A stretch of DNA of 64,000 nucleotides from Lentisphaerota bacterium (GCA_015061745.1 SUWB01000008.1:1-64000); one strand, 5' to 3'. Positions 1 through 9,407 are shown, numbered from the stretch's first letter. Notes: generated by a model not told the origin, from the letters alone. Made by a program: numbers and translations.

Positions 1-120
1 GCTATTGCCTTCTTTCAGATTCCACCTCACAATGGACACCCTTGGCTTTCGCTAACAGTTCCTACTGACAAGGCCTGTATCGGACTTTCACCGACGAGTC
101 AATGCGCATGCCGCGCATAC
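1..120 (-). mobile_element. Group II intron, 5' part (domain I), truncated by window edge
   Basis: Read on the minus strand from about 120 downward, the sequence starts GTATGCGCGGCATGCGC and contains GGTGAAAGTCC, CAGTAGGAACTGTTAGC and GGGTGTCCATTGTGAGG. I recognise these blocks from the 5' domain I of bacterial group II intron RNAs. The intron would run leftward out of the window, where its reverse transcriptase/maturase should lie. The 5' end falls directly after the T tract of a terminator hairpin (122-158), which is the insertion habit of class C group II introns. The first bases GTATG depart slightly from the usual GTGCG. The family call rests on remembered consensus, not on a covariance search. 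Confidence 0.72.
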
Positions 121-121
121 C

Positions 122-158
122 AAAAAGGACTGCCGCAGTTTTTACGGCAGTCCTTTTT
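122..158 (-). terminator. Rho-independent terminator, bidirectional
   Basis: Perfect 14-bp stem (122-135 with 145-158) around a 9-base loop. A run of T follows on either strand because the stem ends are A5/T5. It ends transcription of the minus-strand hydrolase gene that stops at 222. It is also the likely target site of the adjoining intron. Confidence 0.85.
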
Positions 159-221
159 CTTTTGGTTCAGGTTCCCCCAAAGAATGCAGGAAGAACAGCA
201 GTTCAAGATAAGAACAACGTG

Positions 222-2243
222 TCAGAATTTCCCCTTCAAAGTTTCAACTTCCTGACAATAGGCAGAAAACTCCTCCTGAGAGAGCACAGTTCCGTCAGAA
301 CTGCGGGGCGATATCCAATTGACACGTGTGCCACTGAGGGCTTCAGCCAGAGAAATATCTCCCCAGCACAGGAATCCCGGCTGTGAGGCCGCCACACTGT
401 AAATGCCGTTGGGCAGGAATTTCACAAAAGGATTGGACTTGAATGAAGATACAGTCCGGTCATCAAAACGCAAACTGGCTGGGGCATTTTCCACAGTAAT
501 ACTGCTGATCCCTTTTTCCAGTGCGCCGACAAACAAAACGGCCATACCACACTCTTTAACACCCCACAAATCCACCTCTTTGGCCTTGAAATTCTTTTTT
601 GCCGCCCGGATCAAAGCGGAAATACCGTACATCCATTCTCCCATAAGAGAACGGCCGATCCACAACAGCTGTCTGAAATACTGGTGGTGCAAACCGCCGC
701 AGGGAGCCTGCTGGCAGGTTTCACCGGTACCGAAAAGATCGGGCATAATAAGAGAAGCACCGTCCGCCGCAGCAGCGGCAATGGTTTCAGCACTCAACTC
801 GCCCTTTCCTTCCGGGTGTACAATGATCCTGATTTTTCCTTTAACCGTTCCTTCTTTATAAAGGAAGGGCAGCAGATGATCCCCAACGGTCAACGCATAG
901 CGTTTAACGCCTGAAACTTCAGCGTAAGAACTCAGTTTCATACTTCCGGGCAGGGAGCGCAAACGCAGAAGTTTTGCAAGTTTGCGCCGTTCAGCACCCG
1001 CTGAAAAACTTTTGACTGCCAGCATTTTATTGTGCAGTTCCTCACCCTTTCTGCGGCAGAGATCAGGCAATGTTGCCACCTCTTTGGGGCGGCTTGAAGG
1101 AGGATCAAAAAGTTTCAGTTCATCCATAGGAAGCATCGGCGCATTGGGTTCCGGCAGAGCATTGCCGTTGCCGACTCCCATAAGAGCATATTTGAAAAAT
1201 CCCAGAGCCGACTCCCGCTGCCGGTCACTGTAACCGTGGACCCGGTCAGCCACCGAAAAAGAGATTTTTTCCGGGATTCCCAGACTCCAGTAAATGCGTT
1301 CCACCGGGTGATAGCTTTTGAGCATTTCAGCCACGCTGAAGTCGTGATTGCAGTCATAAAGAGCGTTTCCGATACGCAGGAACCGGGGAGCGATCAGAGC
1401 GAGAACACCTGAAATTTCTGTAAAGGTAAGTCCGTCAGGCAGAAGCTCACACATACAGTTCATACCGTAGACATAAGATTGGAAGGAACCTACACTTACC
1501 ACCGGCATTGCCGCAGTCACCCGTTCATCCATAGCAGCAAGCCACATCGTCTGATTGCCGCCGCCGGAAGCTCCGGTGGCTCCGATCTTATCTTTAAGGA
1601 CATACTTCAGACTCCGGAGCAGATCAATTCCCCGCATATTATCCACCACCTGCTGCCCCATCAGGGTTTCGCCGGTATTCATAACGTGACCGCCCAGAGT
1701 ATTACCGTGATACTCGGTATTGTAGCACTGGTGGGCCCGTTCATAAGCTCCTATGGCATCGACGGTCAGGCAGACAAAGCCGTTCTGTACCAGTGCAATG
1801 GAGGTCTGCTGCACGTTGAGACCGAATTTGCCTTCAGGATTATGACCGTGCATCTGCAAAACTGCGGGAGAAGGTCCTTTGCCTTCGGGAACATAAAGCA
1901 AGCCTGTCACATACAAGCCGGGACGGCTCTGGTAAATCAGTTTTTCAATAGTATATCCCGGCATCTGTATTTTACCGTAACTTCTGACATCGAGGGGAAG
2001 TGCCGGATCATAGCTGACGCCGAATTTTTCCCACAGTTTTTTCCGTAAATTTTTCTGAAATTTTTTCAGTTTGTCAGCAGATTCAAAAACATCAAGCTGA
2101 TTGACGTGTGCCAGACGACTGGCTTCCCATTTCAGCAAACGGGTGACTTGACAATGTTCCGACATATCCAGATGAAACAGACCTTCCCGGGGGAAAGGGG
2201 GAAGATCAAAGTTCCATACTTTGACTTTATTATTGATTTCCAT
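222..2243 (-). CDS. Alpha/beta hydrolase, acetyl-xylan-esterase-like, with a second C-terminal domain
   Basis: 673-residue probable serine esterase, likely cytoplasmic as no signal peptide is visible. The N-terminal half (about residues 90-360) has a standard hydrolase layout: HGHNP oxyanion-type strand near 132, nucleophile elbow GASGGG with Ser226, acid region around D301 (YDCNHDFS) and catalytic His336 (RVHGYS). The GxSGGG elbow resembles the Abhydrolase_7/acetyl-xylan esterase group common in carbohydrate-degrading PVC bacteria. Residues about 400-673 look like a second, degenerate hydrolase-like domain, and I see no second catalytic triad there. It is the last gene of the minus-strand catabolic cluster but has its own promoter candidate (2309-2337). 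It ends at the terminator at 122-158. The substrate is unknown; an acyl or acetyl ester on a sugar is an inference. Confidence 0.75.
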   Translation of the reverse strand: MEINNKVKVWNFDLPPFPREGLFHLDMSEHCQVTRLLKWEASRLAHVNQLDVFESADKLKKFQKNLRKKLWEKFGVSYDPALPLDVRSYGKIQMPGYTIEKLIYQSRPGLYVTGLLYVPEGKGPSPAVLQMHGHNPEGKFGLNVQQTSIALVQNGFVCLTVDAIGAYERAHQCYNTEYHGNTLGGHVMNTGETLMGQQVVDNMRGIDLLRSLKYVLKDKIGATGASGGGNQTMWLAAMDERVTAAMPVVSVGSFQSYVYGMNCMCELLPDGLTFTEISGVLALIAPRFLRIGNALYDCNHDFSVAEMLKSYHPVERIYWSLGIPEKISFSVADRVHGYSDRQRESALGFFKYALMGVGNGNALPEPNAPMLPMDELKLFDPPSSRPKEVATLPDLCRRKGEELHNKMLAVKSFSAGAERRKLAKLLRLRSLPGSMKLSSYAEVSGVKRYALTVGDHLLPFLYKEGTVKGKIRIIVHPEGKGELSAETIAAAAADGASLIMPDLFGTGETCQQAPCGGLHHQYFRQLLWIGRSLMGEWMYGISALIRAAKKNFKAKEVDLWGVKECGMAVLFVGALEKGISSITVENAPASLRFDDRTVSSFKSNPFVKFLPNGIYSVAASQPGFLCWGDISLAEALSGTRVNWISPRSSDGTVLSQEEFSAYCQEVETLKGKF

Positions 2244-2308
2244 AAGATGTTTTCTTTCCTTAAAAGATTTTTCCGCTGCCTTTGGCAGAACAAACGTATT
2301 CTTGAGCT

Positions 2309-2337
2309 AATATAGCACAATACAAGCTGTGCTGCAA
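2309..2337 (-). promoter_or_regulatory. Sigma-70-type promoter for the hydrolase gene
   Basis: On the minus strand, TTGCAG (2337-2332), 17-base spacer, TATATT (2314-2309), the latter with an extended TGC before it. It lies about 65 bases upstream of the start at 2243. The hydrolase may therefore be transcribed independently of the operon above it. Confidence 0.55.
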
Positions 2338-2344
2338 GTTTTTT

Positions 2345-3607
2345 TCAGGGCAAAAGGGCATTATGATCCGATAAAACTTTCCGCCACTCATCCCGGGGAA
2401 GTTCCAGAGGCGTTTTCCCCGATGCGGCACTGAGGGCGGCGACGGCTCCCGCCGCCTGGCCGGAAGCCATACAGACCGCCTGTACACGCAAAGCGGAATT
2501 GGCAAAAGGGTCTGACGATATGATCCTGCCTGCTGCAAGAAAATTTCTGCTGTTTTTGGGGATAAGAGCCCGCAAAGGCACTTGAGGAACAACGCCGGGA
2601 GCAAGTTTTTCAGAAATAAGCCCCTGTTCTGCATCGTGCACATCTATTTGATAAAAGGCATTGCAGACAGCATCAGGGTACTTTGTGCCTGTCATATATT
2701 CCTGGCGGGTAATGGTGTGTTCCCCCAAGATGACCCGGGTTTCCCGGACACCGCATTCACTGGCCGTCAGCCGGAACTCAAGATTTTCAAGTCCTGGCTG
2801 CTGGCGCAGAAATTGCAAAGTCCGGAGCAGAGAGCTGCGGCCTGCTATTTCCATATTGGTTTTGCCGCAGCTGGTACTGCCGTTGATATTGCAGATATGG
2901 TTTTTGTTCCTTCCACGTGCTTTCAGAAATCCCAGATTGAAATTTTTGCCCCAGCAGAGATCGTCAGGGAAAAGTTCTCCCCGGGCCACTGCCGTATCAA
3001 ACGCCTGCTGCACAGCACTTAAATCCACCTTTTCAAGATCGAAGTTTTCAGCATAAACGCTGTACGTCCCCGGCTGGGTATGGGAACGTTCAACACAGGG
3101 AAGTTGTGCCATTTTAACGGCATTGGCATCACCGGTACAATCAATGACGACTTTTGAAGCGATTTCATAAAGTCCGTCTTTATCACACAAGGTGATCTGC
3201 CACAGATTCCCGGCAAATTTGAGTGCTCCCGGCATCGTATGGAACCAGACATCCACTCCGGCGTCAAGCAATGCCTGATCTCCCAAAGCGGCATAGACCA
3301 GCGGATTCACCTCGATCTGGTGTTCCCAATGTTTGTGATTGCTGTCAGGATCAAGGAACCTTTCCGGCAGTTTTCCTCCGGAAAGAGCTAAACTTGCCGT
3401 AATAAGTTCCCAGCCGATCCCCTTGATGATCTGCTTTCCCCAGGCATCAAAAAGCCCGGGATTGTTGATGCCGCACAAAGTCATCGTGCCGCCGCAAATG
3501 CCGTTTTTTTCGATCAAAACCGTTTTGGCTCCGGCACGGCCGGATTGAATGGCGGCAATCAGACCGGCTGTACCGCCGCCCATAACTGCCACATCAAATT
3601 TTTCCAT
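2345..3607 (-). CDS. FAD-dependent oxidoreductase (FAD_oxidored type)
   Basis: 420-residue flavoprotein. The N-terminus has the dinucleotide-binding Rossmann fold (VMGGGTAGLIAAIQ, residues 8-21) ending in an acidic residue (LIEKN). CGGTMT follows, which is typical of the FAD_oxidored/glucose-inhibited-division-like family found beside sugar-catabolic genes. A second FAD-contact stretch (IDCTGDAN) is near the middle, and the C-terminal GRIISSDPFANSALRVQ block is the family's other conserved region. No signal peptide. It lies 27 bases downstream of the AGCS symporter gene, so it is probably in the same transcript. The substrate is unknown; oxidation of a hydroxyl or amine of the compound handled by the operon is an inference. 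Confidence 0.8.
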   Translation of the reverse strand: MEKFDVAVMGGGTAGLIAAIQSGRAGAKTVLIEKNGICGGTMTLCGINNPGLFDAWGKQIIKGIGWELITASLALSGGKLPERFLDPDSNHKHWEHQIEVNPLVYAALGDQALLDAGVDVWFHTMPGALKFAGNLWQITLCDKDGLYEIASKVVIDCTGDANAVKMAQLPCVERSHTQPGTYSVYAENFDLEKVDLSAVQQAFDTAVARGELFPDDLCWGKNFNLGFLKARGRNKNHICNINGSTSCGKTNMEIAGRSSLLRTLQFLRQQPGLENLEFRLTASECGVRETRVILGEHTITRQEYMTGTKYPDAVCNAFYQIDVHDAEQGLISEKLAPGVVPQVPLRALIPKNSRNFLAAGRIISSDPFANSALRVQAVCMASGQAAGAVAALSAASGKTPLELPRDEWRKVLSDHNALLP

Positions 3608-3634
3608 AAAAATTTCCTTGTCTCCTCGGGAAAC

Positions 3635-5038
3635 TTATTTTTCCGGTGCATCGGCATTCCCGGAAACGCACTGCGGATCACTCAAATCAAGCTGTTTTTC
3701 CCAGAGATATTTCCGGGTTTCAGCGACGACGACCTTATGCAGCAGCAGCAGGCTCACAATATTCGGGATCACCATAAGCCCATTGGCAAAGTTGGCAAAA
3801 TCCCAAACAAAAGAGAGGGTGCTGACAGAACCGAAAAAGATCAAAAGTACATAGATGATCTTGTAAATTCTGATCGCTCCGTCCTTTTTGAAAAGGAAGC
3901 GGACACACTCTTCACCGTAATAAAACCACCCGAGAATAGTCGTTGAAGCAAAGGCAAAAATAGCAAAAGCAAGCAGATATTTTCCAATTCCGGGGATCAG
4001 GGCAAAACAACTTTGAGTCAGGATCCCGTTATCCTTGATATCGATACATTCCGGATGAGCCAATGCACAAGAGACAATGACCAACCCGGTCATAGCACAG
4101 ATAATGATCGTGCAAAATGTCCCCGTATAGGAGACCAATCCCTGCCGGACAGCATTGCGGGTCTGAGCCGTTGCCGCCACAATGGGTTCAGATCCCATAC
4201 CGGCTTCATTTGAAAACAATCCCCGTGCCACACCATATTGTACAGCCAGCATAATACCGTATCCGCAGATACCGCCTGCGGCAGCCTTTGAACTGAAAGC
4301 ACTTTTGACGATGAGCATAACCGTATCATCAAGGGCATTGCAGTTGATGCACAAAAGATAAATGCATCCGGCAAGATAGACCAGGGACATAAGCGGCACC
4401 ATCCAGGTACACACTTTTGCAATGCTTTTCAATCCGCCAATGACCACAAGTCCAATCAAAAGAGCCACGCCGATACCGATACTCCAGGCAGGAATATTGA
4501 ACGCCTTGCTCACAGCTGTGGCAATGGCATTGCTCTGCACAAGATTTCCTGTTCCCAGCACCGCGATACTGGCGACGACGCAAAAGAGCACCGCCATCCA
4601 CCGCCAGTGCAAACCGTTGAGGATCGTATACATCGGGCCGCCGTGAACAGTTCCTGATTCATCTTTTACCCGGTATTTCACTGCCAAAAGGGATTCTGCG
4701 TACTTTGTTGCCATACCGAAAATCCCGGTAACCATACACCAGAAAACAGCTCCGGGCCCTCCCAATGCAATAGCAGTAGCCACTCCGACAACGTTACCGG
4801 TACCAATCGTGGAAGCAAGAGCAACAGCAAGAGCGGCAAAAGGAGCTACATTACCGCTGAGCTGTCCGTCCTGCTTTGCAACCAGCTTGAAAGCCGTTCC
4901 CAGATGACTTTGGATAAAACGCAGTCTGACAGTATAAAACAAATGGGTTCCCAAGAGCAAGATCAGCAAGGGAGGCCCCCAGAGAAAACTGTCGGCCGCT
5001 TTCAAGCCGGCAGCAATATTGGCAAACATCTCTTCCAT
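3635..5038 (-). CDS. Sodium:alanine/glycine symporter family (AGCS) transporter
   Basis: 467-residue inner-membrane secondary transporter with about ten hydrophobic helices. The family signature region is clear: STIGTGNVVGVATAIALGG (from residue 76), then GGPGAVFWCMV and GMATKYAESLLA. FSNEAGMGSEPI, also highly conserved in AGCS, appears in the middle. The length is normal for the family (about 440-490). It imports alanine, glycine or a related amino compound with Na+. It sits between the sugar-isomerase-like gene (68 bases upstream, with a hairpin between) and the FAD oxidoreductase. This suggests it imports an amino compound processed by the operon's aminotransferase. Confidence 0.88.
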   Translation of the reverse strand: MEEMFANIAAGLKAADSFLWGPPLLILLLGTHLFYTVRLRFIQSHLGTAFKLVAKQDGQLSGNVAPFAALAVALASTIGTGNVVGVATAIALGGPGAVFWCMVTGIFGMATKYAESLLAVKYRVKDESGTVHGGPMYTILNGLHWRWMAVLFCVVASIAVLGTGNLVQSNAIATAVSKAFNIPAWSIGIGVALLIGLVVIGGLKSIAKVCTWMVPLMSLVYLAGCIYLLCINCNALDDTVMLIVKSAFSSKAAAGGICGYGIMLAVQYGVARGLFSNEAGMGSEPIVAATAQTRNAVRQGLVSYTGTFCTIIICAMTGLVIVSCALAHPECIDIKDNGILTQSCFALIPGIGKYLLAFAIFAFASTTILGWFYYGEECVRFLFKKDGAIRIYKIIYVLLIFFGSVSTLSFVWDFANFANGLMVIPNIVSLLLLHKVVVAETRKYLWEKQLDLSDPQCVSGNADAPEK

Positions 5039-5062
5039 CTTTTTTTCCCTTTCAACAGAAAC

Positions 5063-5094
5063 AAAGCCGGAAAGGAAATATCCGTTCCGGCTTT
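5063..5094 (-). terminator. Hairpin between isomerase-like gene and AGCS gene
   Basis: 10-bp stem AAAGCCGGAA / TTCCGGCTTT with a 12-base loop. On the minus strand it is followed by GTTTCTG, so the T tract is weak. It could be a leaky terminator or a processing/stability hairpin that sets different levels for the two parts of the operon. Confidence 0.5.
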
Positions 5095-5106
5095 GAGATA
5101 AAATTT

Positions 5107-6465
5107 TTATTCTTTATAATTCACTGCGGTAATGGAGCAGAACTCAAAGATCTGCCTTCTCACATCACCGTGGACGATAATATAGTGCTGTCCTGCAACT
5201 TCTGCAAGGAACTCATCTGCGGGGTAGTCAAATTTGACTTCCAGACTGGGCAAATGCGGTGCCGGAGGAGTCCAGCCGGCTTCTTCCCAGTCAGGCGGAG
5301 CAACGGCTTCGCCCAGAGAAACGTGCATCGTCAGCCCGCCGTATTCATCTTCCGTCAGCCGTGCCAGAGTGACCGTACCCGTTTTCAGTTTTGAAATATT
5401 GAGCAGACCTTCACCGAAAGAACCGAAAGCCTTGGGGGAAACTGTGATTTTTCCATCCACCAGCTTGCCGGGAACGTAATCCGGCACTCCCATCAAAGCG
5501 GAAGTCTCAGTAAATTCATAGAACTCAAGATACCCCGGCTGCTTGCCGGTCAGAAGTTTCATCAGCAGAGCTGTAACAGTTCCATAGGAGTCGTTTTCAG
5601 GCACAGTCACCACATCAGCGATCTCGTGAAGCAGAGCCATCGCCCCGGCAGGAGCAAATTTCAGCAGTTTTTTGATGCCGTCCACATCGCAGAAACTGAA
5701 AGCGTTCCACCGGCGGTCATCCAGAAGGGCTTTCAGAGCCAGAGCCAGCTTTGCGGCATTTTCAAGAGTTCCCGGCTGGGGGGTTCCCTGAATATCCCAT
5801 TCATTGCGGATCTTATCTGCGGCTGCATTGATTTCGGCTTCACTGACATTCTGAGCCAATTCCTGAACTTCCATAAGGTCACAATGTTCGATTTCCACTC
5901 CCAGCAGATTCTTGAGCAGTTGAGCATTGTAGCAGGTGCCGTAAAGACGCATATCCCGGTAGCCGGTCATACCGATACGTTCTTTGCGCAGAGCAGCGGC
6001 GGCAGAAGCGGCACGCAGATAGTCGGCAGCTTCGGCGATCCGGGGCTGACTGTCTTTGAAATTGACCAGATACTTGAAATTATATCCCATAGCGGCCATA
6101 GGGGCACGCAAGGCGGTAGAGCCCGCCTGATCGGCAGTGGTGACAAAATGGCTGCCTTCGTACCAGCCGGACTGTCCCCACAAGAGCATCGGCAGATGTT
6201 TGAAATTCTCAATGACCCGGATCACCGCCCAGGAGGGGATCCAGCCGGCAATACAAATCACCAGAGCATCAAAATCGTACTGCTTGAGTTCTTCCACAGC
6301 CCGGGCAGCTTCAAGACCTGCAGGATCATCGCTCACAGGGGGCGTATAAAAGATCTCGATCCCCTCTTTTTTAAGGGCATCAGCGGCAAACTGACAACGG
6401 CCGTCAATAAACTCTCTGGGAGTATTGACTTCGCCGAAACCGACAAAACCGGCACGGATTTGCAT
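5107..6465 (-). CDS. L-fucose/L-arabinose isomerase-family protein
   Basis: 452-residue cytoplasmic protein resembling the L-fucose isomerase-like / arabinose isomerase superfamily: N-terminal Rossmann-like domain (FVGFGEVNTPREFIDGR and ALVICIAGWIPSWAV), LLWGQSGWYEG, and a C-terminal domain with FGEGLLNISKLKTGTVTLARL. Family members interconvert aldoses and ketoses with a divalent metal. Its start overlaps the stop of the FGGY kinase by one base (TAATG), so the two are translationally coupled, as expected for an isomerase-kinase pair making a ketose and then a ketose phosphate. The actual sugar is not evident. Confidence 0.78.
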   Translation of the reverse strand: MQIRAGFVGFGEVNTPREFIDGRCQFAADALKKEGIEIFYTPPVSDDPAGLEAARAVEELKQYDFDALVICIAGWIPSWAVIRVIENFKHLPMLLWGQSGWYEGSHFVTTADQAGSTALRAPMAAMGYNFKYLVNFKDSQPRIAEAADYLRAASAAAALRKERIGMTGYRDMRLYGTCYNAQLLKNLLGVEIEHCDLMEVQELAQNVSEAEINAAADKIRNEWDIQGTPQPGTLENAAKLALALKALLDDRRWNAFSFCDVDGIKKLLKFAPAGAMALLHEIADVVTVPENDSYGTVTALLMKLLTGKQPGYLEFYEFTETSALMGVPDYVPGKLVDGKITVSPKAFGSFGEGLLNISKLKTGTVTLARLTEDEYGGLTMHVSLGEAVAPPDWEEAGWTPPAPHLPSLEVKFDYPADEFLAEVAGQHYIIVHGDVRRQIFEFCSITAVNYKE

Positions 6466-7907
6466 TATTTTTCTCCTAAAATATATTCATTAAAAGCACA
6501 ATATTCCTGGAAACATTCCTGATAGCGTTCCATATCTTTCCCGGGAACAAAGGTTCTTTCTTCTCCGGAAAGAGCACTTCCCGCCTCGTCGGCACTTGAA
6601 AAGAGCCCCGCATCAACAGCACTGAGAATGGCAGCTCCCAGAGCCACAGGTTCTTCGCAGCTGCCCACAGAAACGGGCAATCCCAAAACGTCAGCTTTGA
6701 TCTGAGCCCAGAGGGAACTCTTTGCTCCGCCCCCCAGAGCCCGGACACATTTCAGCTCCATCCCCAGTTCAGTCAGAGCATTGGCGTTATCTTTGAGCAA
6801 AAATGCCACAGATTCCATAATCGCCCTTGCAAAGTGTCCCCTTGTATGAGCGAGGGTCAATCCTTTGACGGCTCCTCTGGCATTGGGGGCGGCAACCGGT
6901 GAAACAGCTCCTGCCAGATGAGGCAGCAGGATCAGTCCGTCACTTCCGGGAGCAACAGCTGCGGCCGCCCGGTCAAGGTCGGCATAACTCATCCCCCCTG
7001 AAAATTCATCCCGGAATTTTTTCATCATCATTCCGGCCGTAGGAGCCCAGGGCAGCAGGGCAAAATCCCCTTTCTGCCAGCCGAGATAGGTACTGATACG
7101 CAGCTGAGGATCAATGATGAATTTATCACTCATCGCACAAAGAGCAAGTGAACCTCCCGTACACTCTGTTACAAGTCCGGGAACGCCCCCTGACCCCAGA
7201 TGACCGCAGATATGGTCCATAGGAGCCACAGTCACCACAGCTCCGGGCAGCACTTCTTTTGCCCGGGCATTGCCTGAAAGTTCCGGCATTGCCTTGAGGG
7301 GCAGACCGATGTATTCAAGGACATTCCCTGCCCAATCCCCTTTACGCATATCGTAATAAAGTGTGGAAGGCAGCAATCCAGGATGAGTATGGAACTCTCC
7401 CGTCAGACGCCACGCCACAAAATCCTCGACCATAAGAACTTTGGCGATACGTTTGAAGTTTTCCGGCTCGTGGTGCTTCACCCACAGCAGCTTGGGAGCG
7501 GGCCAGCAGGGCAGCACAGCGGTCTGTCCTGACATAGCGATCAGCTCCTGTGTACCGAAAACCTTTTCAAGTTCCGCCGCTTCCTCAAGGGCCCGGTTGT
7601 CAAGCCATACAATGGCTTTGCGTACCGCTTTTCCTTTATCATCCAGGAGCACGAGAGTCTCCGCCTGTCCGGTCAATCCGACAGAGCCCACTTCGCCGGG
7701 GGCGATCCCCGCCGCAGCCAGAGCTTTGGAAAGTGCCTGACAGGTGGAACTCCAGTAGAGTTCCGGATCAAGCTCAACAAACTCAGGAGCAGGAGTTTCA
7801 AGCAGAAACTCACAAGCCCCCTCGCCGCACAGTTTTCCGGCACTGTCAAAGACCGCCGCTTTAACAGCGGTACTTCCCAAATCTATTCCGCAACTGTATG
7901 AAGCCAT
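6465..7907 (-). CDS. FGGY-family carbohydrate kinase (xylulokinase-like)
   Basis: 480-residue sugar kinase. The N-terminal ATPase fold has the phosphate-1 motif GIDLGSTAVKAAVFD (residues 7-21), VGLTGQAETLVLLD, and VWLDNRA, where the Asp is the usual sugar-contact position. The C-terminal FGGY domain carries RALGGGAKSSLWAQIKADV and EPVALGAAILSAVDAG. Overall it is closest in layout to XylB. The start overlaps the stop of the ceramidase-like gene (TGATG) and its own stop overlaps the isomerase-like start. Role: phosphorylation of a ketose or polyol made by the neighbouring isomerase-like enzyme. Specificity cannot be read from the sequence. Confidence 0.85.
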   Translation of the reverse strand: MASYSCGIDLGSTAVKAAVFDSAGKLCGEGACEFLLETPAPEFVELDPELYWSSTCQALSKALAAAGIAPGEVGSVGLTGQAETLVLLDDKGKAVRKAIVWLDNRALEEAAELEKVFGTQELIAMSGQTAVLPCWPAPKLLWVKHHEPENFKRIAKVLMVEDFVAWRLTGEFHTHPGLLPSTLYYDMRKGDWAGNVLEYIGLPLKAMPELSGNARAKEVLPGAVVTVAPMDHICGHLGSGGVPGLVTECTGGSLALCAMSDKFIIDPQLRISTYLGWQKGDFALLPWAPTAGMMMKKFRDEFSGGMSYADLDRAAAAVAPGSDGLILLPHLAGAVSPVAAPNARGAVKGLTLAHTRGHFARAIMESVAFLLKDNANALTELGMELKCVRALGGGAKSSLWAQIKADVLGLPVSVGSCEEPVALGAAILSAVDAGLFSSADEAGSALSGEERTFVPGKDMERYQECFQEYCAFNEYILGEK

Positions 7908-9382
7908 CAGTCAAAAAGTTCGTTGATGGCATCAACCGTGACGTCTGCCAGTTTGTAGCCGCCTGCGGAACCGACCTGACCATTGATGATCAAACCGCCG
8001 TAGCCGCCCAGTTTTTCTCCTTCGGGGCTGGGCAGATAACCTGCGTGTATATCAGCTCCCACGGCCAGCTGGATCAAAAAGGTCTGACGGGCGTGGCTGC
8101 GAGCCTTGATGATCTGACCATAGTGGAGATAGAGTTCAAAAGGATTGTTGGCAATGGCAATATCTCCCAGGCGGATCACGTTCATATCGAAATGGATTTC
8201 AGGCTTTGCATCCTGTTCTTCATAGCGGGTGATGACCGCCTTGGCATTTTTGATGAGCACAAAGTGGTGGAGCTTGCTGTCATAGGGACCGGGACCGTCC
8301 AGTTTTTCATTGGCGTGGGTTTCGGCACAGAAGTCTTCAAAGGCTTCCGCTTCCGGTTTGATGGCCTCAAGGCGGGCAAGTTCCGCTTTGGCGGCACGGT
8401 AATCAGTGTAGGAGGCACGGCGGCGGGGCAGTGACACAGGAATAACCGTGGATTTGAATTCGGGCGTGTACTCTGCCGGTTCCAGTTCAGCGCGCATAAC
8501 CGCATCACGGAGCCGTTTGGCGAGGACAGCCACACCGTCAGCGTGCCAGAAATCGGGTTCGGTGGCATAGTGACGCACCAGATCCCGGGGGGACTGACAA
8601 CCGGCGGGACTGATCCAGTAAAGGGTATGGAAATCAGGACCGAAATCCTCTTTCAGCAGTTCACGGGTGGCTCCGGCAAAGTCGGAAGAAACCACATAAG
8701 TGGACTCCATCACCTGTGAGGGACAGGCAACGTTGAGAATGATACCGGTCTTTTTTCCCTCTTTATCAAGGGTGAAAATCATATCCACACCGGAGTCTTC
8801 TCCGGCTTCCATAGCCACAAAGTCGGGCCGGGTGGTGTCGCCGTACATTTCGGCAGTACCGTCGGTATATGCGGCGCGGCGGCAATGTCCGATACGGGCA
8901 TAATCAAAGGCGCGGGCAATACCGCCCTCTTTGCGGGTGTTCCAGGCTTCCACGATGGCATCTGCCATAATGGGCAGGACAAATTCGGCATATTCAGCGG
9001 GGGAAATGGTTTTGGCAAATTCCCCCTGCTGCCACATAGAGCCCCCCACGGAACGTTTATAATCCATAGCGACGTTGATGGAAGGAGCAGAATGACTGTG
9101 GATGGCATTGAGGAAAAGACGGGAAAGATCGATCCCGGCATTCCGTTTGCCGACCTCCTCCTTGAGGAGTTTGGTAAAGGCAAGGGGGACACCTGCACCG
9201 TCGATGGTTCCGCTGATAAAGGACTCAGTTCCGGAACTCATAGCACAGACAGAAAATTTCAACCGTGAGTGGATCCCGGTGGCAATACGGGCATAATACT
9301 GACCGTAGAGACCGACCTTGTATTTTTCCATATCGGGAGTGATGTCACACTCCGCCCAACCGATATAAAGTTTTTCGCTCAT
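7907..9382 (-). CDS. Neutral/alkaline ceramidase N-terminal-domain-like protein
   Basis: 491-residue protein related to the N-terminal catalytic domain of neutral ceramidases: IGWAECDITPDMEKY, GLYGQYYARIATGIHSRL, and the zinc-ligand block NAIHSHSAPS, which matches the family's HTHSGP. I place the start at the ATG at 9382, preceded by AAAGGAA. The longer reading frame (9439) would overlap the upstream aminotransferase and has no ribosome site. No signal peptide is visible, so a cytoplasmic amidohydrolase acting on something other than ceramide is more likely. Bacterial genes of this type often occur in sugar-catabolic clusters with unknown substrate. It is the second gene of the operon. Confidence 0.75.
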   Translation of the reverse strand: MSEKLYIGWAECDITPDMEKYKVGLYGQYYARIATGIHSRLKFSVCAMSSGTESFISGTIDGAGVPLAFTKLLKEEVGKRNAGIDLSRLFLNAIHSHSAPSINVAMDYKRSVGGSMWQQGEFAKTISPAEYAEFVLPIMADAIVEAWNTRKEGGIARAFDYARIGHCRRAAYTDGTAEMYGDTTRPDFVAMEAGEDSGVDMIFTLDKEGKKTGIILNVACPSQVMESTYVVSSDFAGATRELLKEDFGPDFHTLYWISPAGCQSPRDLVRHYATEPDFWHADGVAVLAKRLRDAVMRAELEPAEYTPEFKSTVIPVSLPRRRASYTDYRAAKAELARLEAIKPEAEAFEDFCAETHANEKLDGPGPYDSKLHHFVLIKNAKAVITRYEEQDAKPEIHFDMNVIRLGDIAIANNPFELYLHYGQIIKARSHARQTFLIQLAVGADIHAGYLPSPEGEKLGGYGGLIINGQVGSAGGYKLADVTVDAINELFD

Positions 9383-9407
9383 AACAGTGATTCCTTTGGA
9401 AATTTTC

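Noticed and set aside
1..386. Plus-strand frame from 102 to 386
   Set aside because: It reads through the intron end, the terminator hairpin and antisense to the hydrolase C-terminus; not a gene.
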